A stretch of DNA of 64,000 nucleotides, taken from an uncultured Carboxylicivirga sp. GTDB taxonomy: Bacteria > Bacteroidota > Bacteroidia > Bacteroidales > Marinilabiliaceae. The notes under the pieces were generated by a model. The model worked only from the letters and a program-made list of their open reading frames with translations. It did no database searches and was not told the origin of the DNA. Both the position numbers and the translations under genes were made by a program. Every line of letters starts with the position of its first letter. Positions within the stretch are counted from its first letter, which is position 1. The stretch lies in NCBI GenBank assembly GCA_947503525.1, contig CANNEA010000006.1, positions 1-64,000 on the forward strand, read 5' to 3'. Shown one piece after another: positions 46,815 to 56,316 of the stretch.

Positions 46815-49070
46815 TTAGGAAATTAATTCAGGATTTGGAATCCATTTTTTACGTAAAATCACTGATACCTTGGTTCCAACATTCTGTTCAGAGTTAATGT
46901 GTAATTGTGCACCGATTAAATAGCTTAGCTTATCAGCAATACTCAAGCCCAAGCCTGCTCCGCGATGTAAAGTAGTGCCAGTATTAATTTTAAAGAAATC
47001 TTTTTTCACTTCTTCCTTATACTGATTATCAAAACCTATTCCTCGGTCGTTAATGCCAATAATGATTTCCTCTTCATTGGAGTCAATGGTGATTGAAATC
47101 AAGCCTTTATCAGAAAATTTCACGGCATTATCCATAATATGACAAAGGATACGATGAAGGCAGTCCTTATCACTTTCAATGGTTAACTGCACATCCCCAT
47201 TGATGCTCAGACTTAGATTTTTATTGAGTCCATTAATTTTTGATAGGGCATACTCTTTTATTTCGAGCATAAGAACATCAATAGTAAAGGATTGCTTTTT
47301 TATTTTAAGCTGATTGGTTGTGATCATTGATATTTCCATAATATCATTGACCGTTTTTAGTAGATCTTCGGTATTAGTCTTTATTATATTCAAATAGGAT
47401 TTTACTTCAGTAACATTTGCATCTGCATCGATTAATCCAGAGAAACCATGAATTGCATTCATTGGCGTTCTAATTTCGTGCGACAAGTTGGTAAGGAAAG
47501 AAGACTTTAGTTGGTTGGCTTCTTCAGCTTGATTTTTAGCCAATTCCAGTTCTCTGTTTGAATGTTTTAATTGTTTAATTAGGCGTTTCTTCTCTCTGTA
47601 CCTCCAGTAAAGAAGCACCACTATGAATAGTAAGGCTATTCCTAGTGCTAAAATTAAACGTTTCCAATAGCGTTGATCATTTAATTTGGCTTCGGTTTCC
47701 AGTGCGCTAATTTTATCTTCTCGTTGTTGCAATTCGTAATAGGTACGTAAGGCCTGAGCACGATCTTTTCCAGCTATAGTTGCCAAACTGTCAGAGTAGT
47801 TCTTATGAAGGTTGACGTACTCAAAGGCCTTTTGGTAGTCGCCTTGCTGCTCAGCACAAACGGCTAATTGTCCATGGATTTGAGCCATCTTTTGCACACT
47901 GCTTTGTACTTCCGCAATCTTTAATCCAGCTAGTAACGACTGTTTTGCTTCTTTGGTATTTCCTAGTGCCAGGTGATATTTAGCAATCCGTAAGTGCATT
48001 GCAGTTATGCCGGATGAGAATTTTCTATCAGAATATAAAAGCAGAGCTTTTTGGTAAACAGGTAGAGCACCCTGATACTGCCCCATGTCAAATAATATAT
48101 CAGCTTTAGTAACCTCAGTCTCAGCCATAGTCATGGGCGATCGGTTATTGAACAGATAAAGACTTGCACTATCAACTTGGCTTAATGCTTTATCATATTC
48201 TTCCAAATGCTTATGTATTTGTGCTTTATTCTGATAATTGGCGCCAACCAAATATGAATTATTGGTAGATTTACCATATTCAATCACTTCTGAGTATTTG
48301 CTTAAGGCATCTTTATATTCGCCCATTAACTCGTAAATAGAGGCCACTCTGCTTAGCATTGAATACTGTCTTAGCGTGTAATTTATATTGCTATAAATGT
48401 TCTGAGCCTTTAAATAGTTTTCAAGGGCCAGATCAAGAACGCCAAGTTTCTTATAATAAATGCCATAGTACATATATATTCTACCGCGACGATATTCGTT
48501 TGGGTAACTTTTTCCTTCATGTTCTGCTTTTGAAAACCACGCTACAGCTTCATCAAAGTGGCCAAGATTCCAATTAGCCATCCCATAATAATAATATAAC
48601 TCACCTTTAAGATTTGCATAAAACTTATCAACATATTGATTAGCTGAATCTAGTAGTTGAATAGAAGCACTGAGATTTTTATTACTAACTTCATTTAAGG
48701 CTTTTATTTCAATAGCTCGGATACGGGCTGGCAGGTAATTATAAATGATAAGTAGTGAGTCCACCTTTTGTAAATAAATGCTCATGGTATCCTTTCTATT
48801 ACTGTACCAATAAGATTTGGATAAGGCGGTCAGGATATCAAACTTAAGTTCAATGTTATCTGTGTTTTCATAATGTTGTAGCAGATTTTTCCTGTTGTTA
48901 ATAATCTGCCGATAAAGTAAATCAGTGTGATCATTGATCAAAGAGGAAAAGTCTTCAGTAATTGTTTTATTCGTAATTGATTTGTTAAACTCGTTACGAA
49001 TAACCTGAGCAGAGCTATTTAAGCCGATCAGGCACAATGCTATTATTAGTACTGTTTTGATTGTATGCAT
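46815..49070 (-). CDS. TPR-containing membrane histidine kinase
   Basis: A 751-residue sensor kinase: signal peptide, about eight tetratricopeptide repeats in the periplasmic part (about 75-440), one transmembrane helix near 470-490 ([18 protein letters not shown]), a coiled coil, then the H-box [15 protein letters not shown] (His near 527), N-box IMDNAVKFS and G boxes ([19 protein letters not shown]). There is no receiver domain and no response regulator next to it, so its partner is elsewhere. This is a common type in Bacteroidota. The signal sensed is unknown; whether it controls the copper-receptor genes is open. Confidence 0.92.
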   Translation of the reverse strand: MHTIKTVLIIALCLIGLNSSAQVIRNEFNKSITNKTITEDFSSLINDHTDLLYRQIINNRKNLLQHYENTDNIELKFDILTALSKSYWYSNRKDTMSIYLQKVDSLLIIYNYLPARIRAIEIKALNEVSNKNLSASIQLLDSANQYVDKFYANLKGELYYYYGMANWNLGHFDEAVAWFSKAEHEGKSYPNEYRRGRIYMYYGIYYKKLGVLDLALENYLKAQNIYSNINYTLRQYSMLSRVASIYELMGEYKDALSKYSEVIEYGKSTNNSYLVGANYQNKAQIHKHLEEYDKALSQVDSASLYLFNNRSPMTMAETEVTKADILFDMGQYQGALPVYQKALLLYSDRKFSSGITAMHLRIAKYHLALGNTKEAKQSLLAGLKIAEVQSSVQKMAQIHGQLAVCAEQQGDYQKAFEYVNLHKNYSDSLATIAGKDRAQALRTYYELQQREDKISALETEAKLNDQRYWKRLILALGIALLFIVVLLYWRYREKKRLIKQLKHSNRELELAKNQAEEANQLKSSFLTNLSHEIRTPMNAIHGFSGLIDADANVTEVKSYLNIIKTNTEDLLKTVNDIMEISMITTNQLKIKKQSFTIDVLMLEIKEYALSKINGLNKNLSLSINGDVQLTIESDKDCLHRILCHIMDNAVKFSDKGLISITIDSNEEEIIIGINDRGIGFDNQYKEEVKKDFFKINTGTTLHRGAGLGLSIADKLSYLIGAQLHINSEQNVGTKVSVILRKKWIPNPELIS

Positions 49071-49311
49071 TTACTCGTGATAAAACTGTATAGCTTTTGA
49101 TGTTAAGATAGCCAATATATTGTTTTAAGAGGTAATTACGTTTAGTTTCTTGATGAATGGCTTGATTTATTGATTAAAAAGTGAAAACTGTAAGTGATTT
49201 CTGCTTGAAGCAATTACTGATCGTTTATAGCTAAACGTATTCGCCTGAAGTGACTGTTCAAATCAGCATTCTGGTCTGACGATATAGCTAAATAACTTGG
49301 TTTTACGCTCT

Positions 49312-49650
49312 TTAATCAGTCTCCCAGGGACGAGGTGATATTACATTGCAACTTATATTGTGTCTAACTAATTCGTTTGAGAACATGGCTGTAAGCCCTA
49401 TGGCTTCGAGTGAAGAATTAATGCTTAAGGTAATCCAGGACGCGATGTACTCATAGGATAAGTTCAATTGATCAGCTTTCCTTTTTTCAATTACAACAGT
49501 TATTCCTTCGACTTCCTTAAATTCACAAATACTATCGGATTTGTCAATCTTTTCCAGATCATCAACTGTTACAAAAACGTATTCTCCTTTATTTAATTTG
49601 GGAGATCATCCTTTTATCAGCCGTTTTAAATTGGTTTCTCCAGACTTACC
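49312..49650 (-). pseudogene. ACT-domain (DUF2241-type) pseudogene
   Basis: The minus strand reads through as an ACT-domain protein: SGETNLKRLI, then after a TGA (49606-49608) [61 protein letters not shown] and [16 protein letters not shown]. This order matches intact family members, which continue with a His-Asp segment (HDHIFV) missing here: the frame ends early with PRPWETD and a stop. The start codon position reads GGT instead of ATG. Lost start, internal stop and lost C-terminus show a dead gene. Intact relatives probably bind amino acids. Confidence 0.8.
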
Positions 49651-49797
49651 TTTTTTTCGAAAAGTTAATCAATAGAAAATTAGCATCGAAATTAAATTTA
49701 TACCTGAACGATTCTTCTTGAGATACAAAAAGCGTTTAATTGAATATTTATAAATCATTTAAACGCATAAAACTATTGGAGCTGTAAAGTTTAATCT

Positions 49798-50673
49798 TTA
49801 AATCGAATGGCGTTCAGGTACACTATTTAAGTATTGCTCACCTAAATTTTTAATGGCATGGTCAATTCTTTTAATCGACATCTCTTTTTCCGATGGAAGT
49901 GATGCGTCGAAGGCCACTGTGTTAATGCCATGAATGCCCAGATAAGCCGTATTAAAATCTATTAAATCAATGAAATGTTTCTGCTCTTCGAGCACTTCTA
50001 TTTCAGGTGCTGGCTCAAAAATGCCATTTTCAACATCTTTGGCCAATTGACTGTCACCAAATGCTCCCATTGTTGTAATTGAAATCCCAATAGGCTCTGA
50101 GTGATTGATCAGCTTAGCCGTGTCTAGAGCATTTTGCATGCCTTTACCTTTTCCGGCTGCGCCAAAAATAATAATATCAATATGGGTCATTCCGGCCTTA
50201 TTCAAGCGTTCTAATTGTTTGTAAGAATCCTCAAGAGTGAAACCCTTATTCATATAATCAAGTGTTTTCTCGTTTCCGGTTTCTACACCTACCCATAAGT
50301 CACCAATTCTTAAATCACGCAGTTGACGTAACTCTTCATCCGATTTACTTTTAATATTATTTATGGAAGCATACATTGTTATGCATTCAACTTCAGGAAA
50401 ATATTCGATTATCTTTTCAGCAATGGGCTTTAAACGATTAGCTGATAGCACAAAAGCATCGCCATTAACTAAAAATACGCGTTTAACGTTTTTGTATAAT
50501 TGTCGGGCTTCCTTTAAATCTTCTTCTATCTGATCTATCTTCTCCATTGTGAATCGCACATCTTTATACATGGTGCAATAAGTGCATTTGTTATGCGCAC
50601 ATCCAACAGTGACCTGAAGCAATAAGCTTTCTGCTTCATAGGGAGGTCTATAGATTGGTCCTGTAAAATTCAT
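49798..50673 (-). CDS. Radical SAM protein
   Basis: I start at the second ATG (50673), giving 291 residues beginning MNFTGPIYRPPYEAESLLLQ; it has an AGGAG ribosome-binding site at the right distance, which the first ATG (50691, inside the SDR gene) lacks. The 4Fe-4S cluster motif is VGCAHNKCTYC (C25, C30, C33), a CX4CX2C pattern. Later motifs include VGVETGNEKTLDYMNKG, a SAM-binding element, and IIFGAAGKGKG. It resembles the coproporphyrinogen-oxidase-like/YgiQ-type branch. The reaction is unknown. Last gene of the nitroreductase-SDR-radical SAM operon. Confidence 0.88.
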   Translation of the reverse strand: MNFTGPIYRPPYEAESLLLQVTVGCAHNKCTYCTMYKDVRFTMEKIDQIEEDLKEARQLYKNVKRVFLVNGDAFVLSANRLKPIAEKIIEYFPEVECITMYASINNIKSKSDEELRQLRDLRIGDLWVGVETGNEKTLDYMNKGFTLEDSYKQLERLNKAGMTHIDIIIFGAAGKGKGMQNALDTAKLINHSEPIGISITTMGAFGDSQLAKDVENGIFEPAPEIEVLEEQKHFIDLIDFNTAYLGIHGINTVAFDASLPSEKEMSIKRIDHAIKNLGEQYLNSVPERHSI

Positions 50674-50683
50674 TTTTTTCTCC

Positions 50684-51481
50684 TTAATCAATTATTTGAT
50701 TGGTGGTTTCAATCAATTTTTTAATGGCATCCTCATTATAAGCGTCGGGATGTGCCTGACTATACATGCCATTATCATTATCAAAATATTTGCCTGTCAT
50801 TCCTTTGTGTTTATCCGAAATGGCAAGATCATACAAAATATTTGTGCCCTTGTCGGCAGGTGACCAGTGTTGGCCATATGCTTCCAAAGCCATTTTAGTA
50901 TTTAGCAATGAGCCTGGGTTAACTGCGATTACTGTGATGTCTTTTTGTTCTTTAGCCAGATAAAAACTCCACATGGTGAGGGCCAACTTACTAATAGCAT
51001 AGCTCTCGTTGACCGACACTTCTCTTGATCCACTTATAGCATTATATACAACCGGAGATTGCGCAGCTGAGCTTAAATTTATAATTCTAGAATTATTACC
51101 TTTTTTAAGTAAGGGAAGAAGTCTATTAGTAAGTGCAACGGGCGCCAGATAGTTAACTGTAAATCTCAGGTCTAAACCGTCAGCATTTCTGGAAGACGAG
51201 CTTTTGAAAACACCGGCGTTATTAATTAAAATGTCGATGTGCGAAATTTCTTTTTTCACTTCTTCGGCCATTTGTTTTACAGCATTTATATCAGAAAAAT
51301 CAGCAACAAAACCCTTGATGTCTGATTTATTAGATTGAGTTTTTAGTTCGGTAACTAAATGTGCGACTTTTTCTTCGCTTCTTCCATGCACGATTACCCC
51401 GTGCCCTTCTTTGGCTAACTTGATGGCCAACAGTTTTCCTATTCCATCAGTGCTGCCTGTGATTAATACATTCTTTTTCAT
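50684..51481 (-). CDS. Short-chain dehydrogenase/reductase
   Basis: A 265-residue classical SDR. Cofactor motif TGSTDGIGKLLA (residues 8-19), NNAG at about 87-90, catalytic Ser/Tyr/Lys in NLSSAAQS and YAISK. Substrate unknown; the family resembles retinol-dehydrogenase-like SDRs. It lies 23 bp after the nitroreductase gene and 10 bp before the radical SAM start chosen here. Confidence 0.93.
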   Translation of the reverse strand: MKKNVLITGSTDGIGKLLAIKLAKEGHGVIVHGRSEEKVAHLVTELKTQSNKSDIKGFVADFSDINAVKQMAEEVKKEISHIDILINNAGVFKSSSSRNADGLDLRFTVNYLAPVALTNRLLPLLKKGNNSRIINLSSAAQSPVVYNAISGSREVSVNESYAISKLALTMWSFYLAKEQKDITVIAVNPGSLLNTKMALEAYGQHWSPADKGTNILYDLAISDKHKGMTGKYFDNDNGMYSQAHPDAYNEDAIKKLIETTNQIID

Positions 51482-51504
51482 CAGAAATAATTCTCTTAGT
51501 ATAC

Positions 51505-52047
51505 TTACACAAAACGTAATATCTCATCAACATCTTTTCGCTTAGTTGGGGCGGGGTGCCCATCTTCGTGTCCATAAACGATAAGTGCAGCCACGGTTTC
51601 TTCTTTTGGTAAGTTTACAATTTTCGAAATTGACACATCATTAATTACTCCCATAACGCATGTGCCTATACCCTTGGCATGTGCAGCCAGACAGAACGTT
51701 TGACAGGCTATTCCCGCATCAAATACCTCCCAAAGGTTGGCTTTTGAAGTCGCGTAATCATCGCCCTCCAGCTTACCACTTTTACCTTTTACAAAACTTA
51801 AAACTGCTACACCCTTCGCTTCTTTTAAAGTGTTGATGTTATACACAAAACCTTCCACGCCATCTGTGGCAAGCTTTTTTATTGTCGCTTCATCATCAAC
51901 CAATGTGTAACGCGCAACCTGAAAATTTCCCCAAGAAGGTGCCCATCTGCTTAACGACACAATTTCTTTCATGGTATCACGCTTTACTTTCTCATTTTTA
52001 AATTTCCGAACACTTCTGCGATCGGTAATCATTGCTATTGCATCCAT
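51505..52047 (-). CDS. Nitroreductase-family FMN oxidoreductase
   Basis: A 180-residue nitroreductase: ITDRRSVRKFKNEKV binds FMN phosphate, SRWAPSWGNFQVARY and the C-terminal GIGTCVMG and VYGHED complete the fold. Such enzymes reduce nitro-compounds or quinones with NAD(P)H. First gene of a three-gene operon that diverges from an AraC-type regulator, which is likely to control it. Confidence 0.94.
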   Translation of the reverse strand: MDAIAMITDRRSVRKFKNEKVKRDTMKEIVSLSRWAPSWGNFQVARYTLVDDEATIKKLATDGVEGFVYNINTLKEAKGVAVLSFVKGKSGKLEGDDYATSKANLWEVFDAGIACQTFCLAAHAKGIGTCVMGVINDVSISKIVNLPKEETVAALIVYGHEDGHPAPTKRKDVDEILRFV

Positions 52048-52109
52048 GGTATTTTCTTTTTAGCTTATTCTTAATCTTAGCTTAATGACTTACATTTTAA
52101 TTTATGATG

Positions 52110-52117
52110 CAAATTTA
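52110..52117 (-). promoter_or_regulatory. Candidate -7 element for the nitroreductase operon
   Basis: Minus-strand TAAATTTG, an exact TAnnTTTG match, 63-70 bp upstream of the nitroreductase start. No clear -33 element, as is usual for activator-dependent promoters. Confidence 0.45.
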
Positions 52118-52210
52118 GATCAAGCATCTTGTGTAGCTGTTGTATTAATGTTGGCTAAAATTGTACCTAAGTTGGAAATGTACGTTCTATTATTGAATAT
52201 TTCACTTAAG

Positions 52211-52243
52211 TTTCATTTATATGGATTCTATAGCCTATATTTG
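52211..52243 (+). promoter_or_regulatory. Promoter of the AraC-type regulator gene
   Basis: TTTC (52211-52214), 21 bp, then TATATTTG (52236-52243), an exact -7 match with a one-base-off -33 element. It lies 25 bp before the ATG. Confidence 0.55.
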
Positions 52244-52267
52244 AACTGAAATTCCAATATATATACA

Positions 52268-53122
52268 ATGTTTATTAAGTCGATCAATAATATATTTGAA
52301 ATCCACCTTGAGGAATTAGTGTCTTGGGGAAACCGTGCTTATAAAAATAATTTCTTTGAAATTGTTTATGTTGAGAGAGGTTCAGGGAAACAATGTATTA
52401 ACCAACATGAGTTTGAATATAACGAAGGAAATATATTTTTGCTTCCTCCATTGGATTGTCATTCTTTTAAAATAGAAGAGCCATCTCGATTTTATTTTAT
52501 TCGATTTACAGATCATTATTTTTTGAAAGATGATGGCTTGACCAATTACAATAGTTGGTTTGATCGAATAGCGTATATATTGGCCAATTACAATAAGGTA
52601 CCCGGAGATATAATTTCAAGTGATAGAGAGCGACAATTTATCATCAACACCATTAAATCAATTTATCAAGAGTATTTATCGGCCGATCATTATTCGGAAT
52701 CAATTATAAGTGGAGGTGTGGCTTCGATTCTTAACATCCTCGCCAGAAGTATTGAAAAAAAATATGTGGAGCAGGCCAATGAAATAGATAATCGTTTTGG
52801 TGAAATATTACGATATATCAATACAAATATTGCCAATCACGAGAGTCTTCGAATACCGCTGTTGGCCAATAAATTTGGCGTGTCAAAATCTTATTTCTCC
52901 GAATATTTTAAAAAGCAGGCAGGAGTAACTTTGGCCGATTATATCCTTAAATCGAAACTTAAGATTGTAGAAACAAAAGTACTGCATACCGATTTGACAT
53001 TGAAAGAAATAGCCTATCAACTTAACTTTGCCGATAGTAGTCATTTGGCACGATCTTTTAAAAAAGTGTATGGAATGACTGTTAAGGAGTTCAAGAAGAG
53101 TGGACATGTCTGTTTGGCATAA
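52268..53122 (+). CDS. AraC-family transcriptional regulator
   Basis: A 284-residue regulator with an N-terminal cupin-like sensor ([26 protein letters not shown], in part) and a C-terminal double helix-turn-helix ([20 protein letters not shown] and the PxxF-like [19 protein letters not shown]). It diverges from the nitroreductase operon with a 220-bp shared control region containing two candidate -7 elements, so it is the probable regulator of that operon. Its end is 1 bp from that of the convergent ADP-ribosylglycohydrolase gene. Confidence 0.93.
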   Translation: MFIKSINNIFEIHLEELVSWGNRAYKNNFFEIVYVERGSGKQCINQHEFEYNEGNIFLLPPLDCHSFKIEEPSRFYFIRFTDHYFLKDDGLTNYNSWFDRIAYILANYNKVPGDIISSDRERQFIINTIKSIYQEYLSADHYSESIISGGVASILNILARSIEKKYVEQANEIDNRFGEILRYINTNIANHESLRIPLLANKFGVSKSYFSEYFKKQAGVTLADYILKSKLKIVETKVLHTDLTLKEIAYQLNFADSSHLARSFKKVYGMTVKEFKKSGHVCLA

Positions 53123-53123
53123 A

Positions 53124-54431
53124 TTATTCCGTCAAGGGAATGTTCCACACATTCTTTTCTAAATCTATACTACCACCTATTTCTTCAGTAATAACTCTGT
53201 CTATAATGCTTAGGCCTGTTTTTGCCATATTGTCAAAAGTGTCGATTCCATTGTTTGGGAAATTCTGACGGGTTCGGTGAATGTTGAAACGGTTTGAGAA
53301 TTTTCGCTCAAAAGCTTTTTCTACACCTTCCTTTCCGATCATAAAACCCAGCATTCCACCCCAGGTTGCAGTTGGATTGTCCGAATCCCAACCGGCAAGT
53401 GTTCCAATTTTAATGGTTTCAACAATGTCGCCCTCTCCGTAAAACAAGCTCACCAGACTGGCGGCAAAGTTAATTCCGGCGGCAAAACAGCCATTACAAT
53501 AGAGTTCTCTCGAGGTGAGGTCGTATCCATCCATTTGATTGACCTGATATCTGACATATAATGAATCACGGGTTTGTTCCCATGGGATGCCACTATTGTA
53601 AAGTTGATAGGTGTAATCAAACATTTTTGAAGCATATGATGTTTGGGGAAGGACTTTTTTCGCTTCCTGAGCCATCCAATGCACCTGTTCATTCATTTTA
53701 TCGGAATGATGCACCGAAGCCAGAGCATACAAGCTTACATAGAATTTTGAAATGTATTCCGCATCTGCACGTGCGATTGTTTGAATAGGAAGATGAGCCA
53801 GCTTTAATGCGATATCCGGTCGGCTAGGCGCAAAGAGTCCGAAAATCTCAGTGGTCAACTGGGCATCTATCATGTCGTAATGCTCATTTAACTTGGGATC
53901 ACCTGTATCTGGAGGTAAAATGCTATCAGCCATTAAATCATAGGCCTTTTGGTTTGATACCCATAAGAAGTTTTCTTCTTCTGACATAATGTGTTTTAAC
54001 CATCCATCGCGAATCTGTACAGGGCTTAGCAAACTGGTTTGATGGCTATACATCAAGTGCTGATACATGTATTCAACGTCAGTGTCGTCATCTGCTCCCC
54101 ATATTTCATTGGTATCGCGAAATACAAAGTCTATTGTAGCTGATAAATCACTTGGAACACCTTGTCCCCATATGCTTGGCTGATCGGGCTGTCCCCAATC
54201 ATCCCGGGTATAAAAGTCCCCGGTTTTTATCTCACCAATATTTCCAATCTTATCCATTTCAGTGACCAGGCCTGTCCAGTTAGCAATGCATTGCCCTAAC
54301 CAGAAACCATACAATTGATCAGCATATTTATCGCGTGATATTTCAATGGTATCAGCTTTTTCAGAACTATTTTTTTGATTAAATGAGCAGGCACTAATAA
54401 TAAACAATAGACCAAAGATGATGTATTTCAT
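53124..54431 (-). CDS. Exported ADP-ribosylglycohydrolase-family lipoprotein
   Basis: A 435-residue lipoprotein (lipobox IISAC, Cys15) of the DraG/ADP-ribosylglycohydrolase fold. The two metal-binding motifs are visible: WGADDDTDVEY near residue 112 and AGWDSDNPTATWGGMLG near 348. Known DraG enzymes remove ADP-ribose from proteins inside the cell; this one is on the outer face of a membrane, so its substrate may instead be a glycoside or secreted nucleotide derivative. No operon partner. Confidence 0.88.
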   Translation of the reverse strand: MKYIIFGLLFIISACSFNQKNSSEKADTIEISRDKYADQLYGFWLGQCIANWTGLVTEMDKIGNIGEIKTGDFYTRDDWGQPDQPSIWGQGVPSDLSATIDFVFRDTNEIWGADDDTDVEYMYQHLMYSHQTSLLSPVQIRDGWLKHIMSEEENFLWVSNQKAYDLMADSILPPDTGDPKLNEHYDMIDAQLTTEIFGLFAPSRPDIALKLAHLPIQTIARADAEYISKFYVSLYALASVHHSDKMNEQVHWMAQEAKKVLPQTSYASKMFDYTYQLYNSGIPWEQTRDSLYVRYQVNQMDGYDLTSRELYCNGCFAAGINFAASLVSLFYGEGDIVETIKIGTLAGWDSDNPTATWGGMLGFMIGKEGVEKAFERKFSNRFNIHRTRQNFPNNGIDTFDNMAKTGLSIIDRVITEEIGGSIDLEKNVWNIPLTE

Positions 54432-54522
54432 GGTTGCCGAATTTTGTAATAACTAGCATAAAGAAAGCGAAAAACGGCTGTTATAAAAAACTGGTCTGAA
54501 TAGGTCTTTACGATGCATACAC

Positions 54523-55230
54523 TTATGGTTCCCAATAGGCCACTTTATACGGAAGGCCATCTTCGGAGAAAGTATAATCATCCGTAATAAAACTGAAACC
54601 ATTTTTCTTAGCCATATGATTGGCAAGGCAAAGACAAAGCGCATCAATCAAATCATCAGGCCGTACATCTTTACGTTTATATTGAGCAATTCCAGTATTA
54701 TATACTTTTAATATAGTATCGTCATACTGACTTAAAATCTCTAATCGCTCATTGCGTCCTTGTTCGGTGGATTTTTTAGTTTCAACAATACCCTTGTTGA
54801 AGTACTTAAAACACAGTTCAGGATGACTCTCTATAAATTCAATTTTACCACGATGTTGATTTAAAAATACATCGAGCTGTTTAATTTTTGATTTAATGTT
54901 AAGACTTTGAATGGATAAACTTTTACCCTCTTCTTTGAAGTTTAATTGTTTGGCTTTGGTAAAATCATCTTCATAAACGGCTGCTTTACATGGAGTATTA
55001 AAAACAGTTGAACTGCGCTTACCCATTTCACGGCGTAATGTTTGATCAATACTTCGCGGGTGTGTGGGAGTAGCCAAACCCATAGGCATATCAATAAGTA
55101 TCCTCTCTGGAAAGGATTCATCATTAACAATCTCCTTAATCTGTTTATGAATTGAAATAGAGTAATGCCCCTGATAATACGAAACCATTACCCATCCATA
55201 TGGACAACCATCAATGCTAGCTACATACAT
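54523..55230 (-). CDS. DUF429 protein
   Basis: A 235-residue DUF429 protein: the N-terminal ASIDGCPYGWVMVSY and ERILIDMPMGLA resemble RNase H-fold nucleases (Asp in SIDG, Asp in IDMP), and the later FIESHPELCFKYF and DDLIDALCLCLA give further acidic residues. A nuclease-like activity is inferred. It is single and ends 91 bp from the lipoprotein gene. Confidence 0.88.
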   Translation of the reverse strand: MYVASIDGCPYGWVMVSYYQGHYSISIHKQIKEIVNDESFPERILIDMPMGLATPTHPRSIDQTLRREMGKRSSTVFNTPCKAAVYEDDFTKAKQLNFKEEGKSLSIQSLNIKSKIKQLDVFLNQHRGKIEFIESHPELCFKYFNKGIVETKKSTEQGRNERLEILSQYDDTILKVYNTGIAQYKRKDVRPDDLIDALCLCLANHMAKKNGFSFITDDYTFSEDGLPYKVAYWEP

Positions 55231-55258
55231 TTCAATTTGATGTTATTGAGGAAAAATG

Positions 55259-55287
55259 AAAAAAGGCTACCACAAAGGGCAGCCATT
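55259..55287 (-). terminator. Terminator after the DUF2892 gene
   Basis: On the minus strand GGCTGCC pairs with GGTAGCC (one G-T pair) and is followed by six T, 20 bp after the stop codon. Confidence 0.6.
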
Positions 55288-55306
55288 TGTATCCTTTATG
55301 CTTGAT

Positions 55307-55510
55307 CTACTTTTTCTTGCAAGTGCTTAAACCAAATGGGGCATATAAAGGACAAAAGCTAACAAAGCTTGTTAAAGCAAAAATGGCAGCTAAAACAAGA
55401 AGAACAATCCCAAGTGTTCCGCTAATTATATTGGTAAAATACAACACTACAATTACCGCAGCTGTTAATAATCTGATGATTTTGTCAGCTGATCCCATAT
55501 TCTTTTTCAT
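55307..55510 (-). CDS. DUF2892 small membrane protein
   Basis: A 67-residue protein with two transmembrane helices and the DUF2892 pattern: KKNMGSADKIIRLLTAAV at the start and the Cys-containing FVSFCPLYAPFGLSTCKKK end. In other bacteria this domain can be fused to rhodanese (YgaP). The paired Cys residues suggest thiol or sulfur chemistry at the membrane (inference). Confidence 0.92.
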   Translation of the reverse strand: MKKNMGSADKIIRLLTAAVIVVLYFTNIISGTLGIVLLVLAAIFALTSFVSFCPLYAPFGLSTCKKK

Positions 55511-55682
55511 ATCAAACTATTTTAATGGTTGTTAGTTTAAGTTCTAACCATTAGGTAGTGAGATTGTTTAGTATGCTATTTTGTTTGTACCTATTAATGT
55601 CTTGCTACGATTAAAAGATATTATCCTATAGAATTATCCACTAAACTTCATTTCTATTTATTTATTTCTACAGATATACTTT

Positions 55683-55715
55683 TTTGTGGTCTGCCAAGGT
55701 TTATATTTACATTTG
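55683..55715 (+). promoter_or_regulatory. Promoter of the PH-domain operon
   Basis: TTTG at 55683-55686, exactly 21 bp, then TACATTTG at 55708-55715: a full match to the Bacteroidota -33/-7 consensus. Transcription would start near 55722, 64 bp before the chosen ATG. Confidence 0.7.
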
Positions 55716-55785
55716 ATATTATTTTAGTTGGATAGATCGACAAGCACAAACGGGAGTAGTGCTTTTTAAACAAACCCTTGCATTC

Positions 55786-56316
55786 ATGATAGAAAAATTA
55801 GAATTTGAGAATAAGGAAATAGATATTGAGGAATTACCTAAACTTGAGGATCTTAAATTCAATCGAGTTGAGAAAAACTACCTTCTGGTTTTATTATTAA
55901 GAATTATCATTTTTGGATTAATATTCAATGGTATAGGAGCATTTTTTTATTTTACTAAAACAATGGGTATACCATCGGAGGTGATTCAATACATCTTATT
56001 GGCCATTAATAGCCTTTTTGCCTTGCGTGTTATATTGACGATACTTTCTTTCAAAATTAGAGCCTATGCCATTCGGGAGAGGGATATCTCTTATCAGAGA
56101 GGATTAATTGTTTTTAAGCAAACCACCGTGTCGGTGAATAGAATGCAGCATGTGGAGTTAACTCAATCTTTACTTATGAAACTTTTTAATTTATCTACCG
56201 TGAAAATTTACACAGCAGGTGGTAGCCAATCCGACATTAGTATTGCGGGTATTAATAAAGAAAAAGGTGAAGAAATTAAAGATCTATTAAGCGAAAAACT
56301 TAGCCAGCATGCGTAA
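55786..56316 (+). CDS. Bacterial PH-domain membrane protein (YdbS-like)
   Basis: A 176-residue protein with two transmembrane helices (about 30-52 and 65-88) and one bPH2/DUF304 domain (RERDISYQRGLIVFKQTTVSVNRMQHVELTQS, in part). I prefer the ATG at 55786 over a GTG nine codons upstream. It overlaps the next gene by 8 bp. Paired YdbS/YdbT proteins occur in many bacteria and may affect envelope homeostasis; function is unproven. Confidence 0.88.
   Translation: MIEKLEFENKEIDIEELPKLEDLKFNRVEKNYLLVLLLRIIIFGLIFNGIGAFFYFTKTMGIPSEVIQYILLAINSLFALRVILTILSFKIRAYAIRERDISYQRGLIVFKQTTVSVNRMQHVELTQSLLMKLFNLSTVKIYTAGGSQSDISIAGINKEKGEEIKDLLSEKLSQHA

Noticed and set aside
54453-54647. 64-residue minus-strand frame overlapping the DUF429 gene end
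   Set aside because: It shares DNA with the well-supported DUF429 frame and has no family.
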